Source: CAMBRF01 sp964404035 (GTDB lineage Bacteria; Verrucomicrobiota; Kiritimatiellia; CAIKKV01; CAITUY01). Taken from it: 30,983 nt of DNA. The DNA is taken from assembly GCA_964404035.1 (NCBI GenBank), contig CAYOIT010000044.1, forward strand, positions 1-30,983, written 5' to 3'. Made by a program: the position numbers and the translations under genes. The first letter of the stretch is position 1, and every line of letters begins with the position of its first letter. Below the pieces are notes generated by a model. It saw only the letters and a list, made by a program, of their open reading frames with translations, had not been told where the DNA came from and made no database searches. Of the stretch, positions 30,931 through 30,983 are shown in pieces.

Positions 30931-30983
30931 TTGGCGCTCCAGGCGCCAACCTTCGGAGTGCGGCAGTTCGTGACTGCCGCCTT
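30931..30983 (+). repeat. Palindromic repeat family C, copy 2 (cut by the window end)
   Basis: Same two-hairpin unit as at 8456-8507: TTGGCGC/GCGCCAA with loop TCCAG, then GCGGCAG/CTGCCGC with loop TTCGTGA. The text CCTTCGGAGTGCGGCAGTTC is identical in both copies. It lies upstream of the large secreted protein gene. Confidence 0.82.

Overview
The window is a GC-rich, tightly packed bacterial chromosome segment. Gene content points to an anaerobic or microaerophilic, saccharolytic fermenter with a Gram-negative-style envelope: an NADH-linked trimeric [FeFe] hydrogenase under a Rex regulator, a glycine cleavage operon with the split P-protein, a CE7 deacetylase, a GH5 glycosidase and an exopolysaccharide cluster. 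The combination and the many palindromic intergenic repeats would suit the PVC group (Kiritimatiellota or Lentisphaerota-like), but this is inference; no rRNA or marker gene settles it.

Layout. 1-1.95 kb: end of an unidentified gene, a DUF433-type antitoxin with a PIN-like (DUF5615) toxin, a small GIY-YIG protein, and tRNA-Val(GAC) with its own strong promoter. A 20-nt piece of this tRNA is duplicated 590 bp away on its 3' side. 2.05-6.3 kb: gcvT-gcvH-gcvPA-gcvPB with 1-nt gaps or 4-nt overlaps. 6.3-8.4 kb: CE7 acetyl esterase and GH5 hydrolase. 8.6-16.9 kb: rex-hydC-hydB-hydA, then a PAS-containing sensory [FeFe] hydrogenase and a SpoIIE/PP2C phosphatase. The first three structural genes would couple NADH and ferredoxin oxidation to H2 formation; the last two look like an H2 or redox sensing output branch. 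17.1-18.7 kb: a hipBA module with a double operator. 18.7-30.9 kb, all on the minus strand: a large secreted protein, a GT4 glycosyltransferase, a fused double GT4, a MurJ-like flippase, another GT4, a small secreted beta-sandwich protein and an O-antigen ligase/polymerase.

The most unusual signal is a palindromic repeat family (two diverged modules, called A and B here, sharing a CTACGT spacer, often paired head-to-head). It occurs five times. Two copies are intergenic; the other three lie in frame inside three polysaccharide genes (ligase, GT4, fused GT4), adding roughly 10-35 residues each without breaking the reading frame. This resembles Rickettsia palindromic elements combined with BIME-type architecture. 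Two other palindromic repeat families lie between genes.
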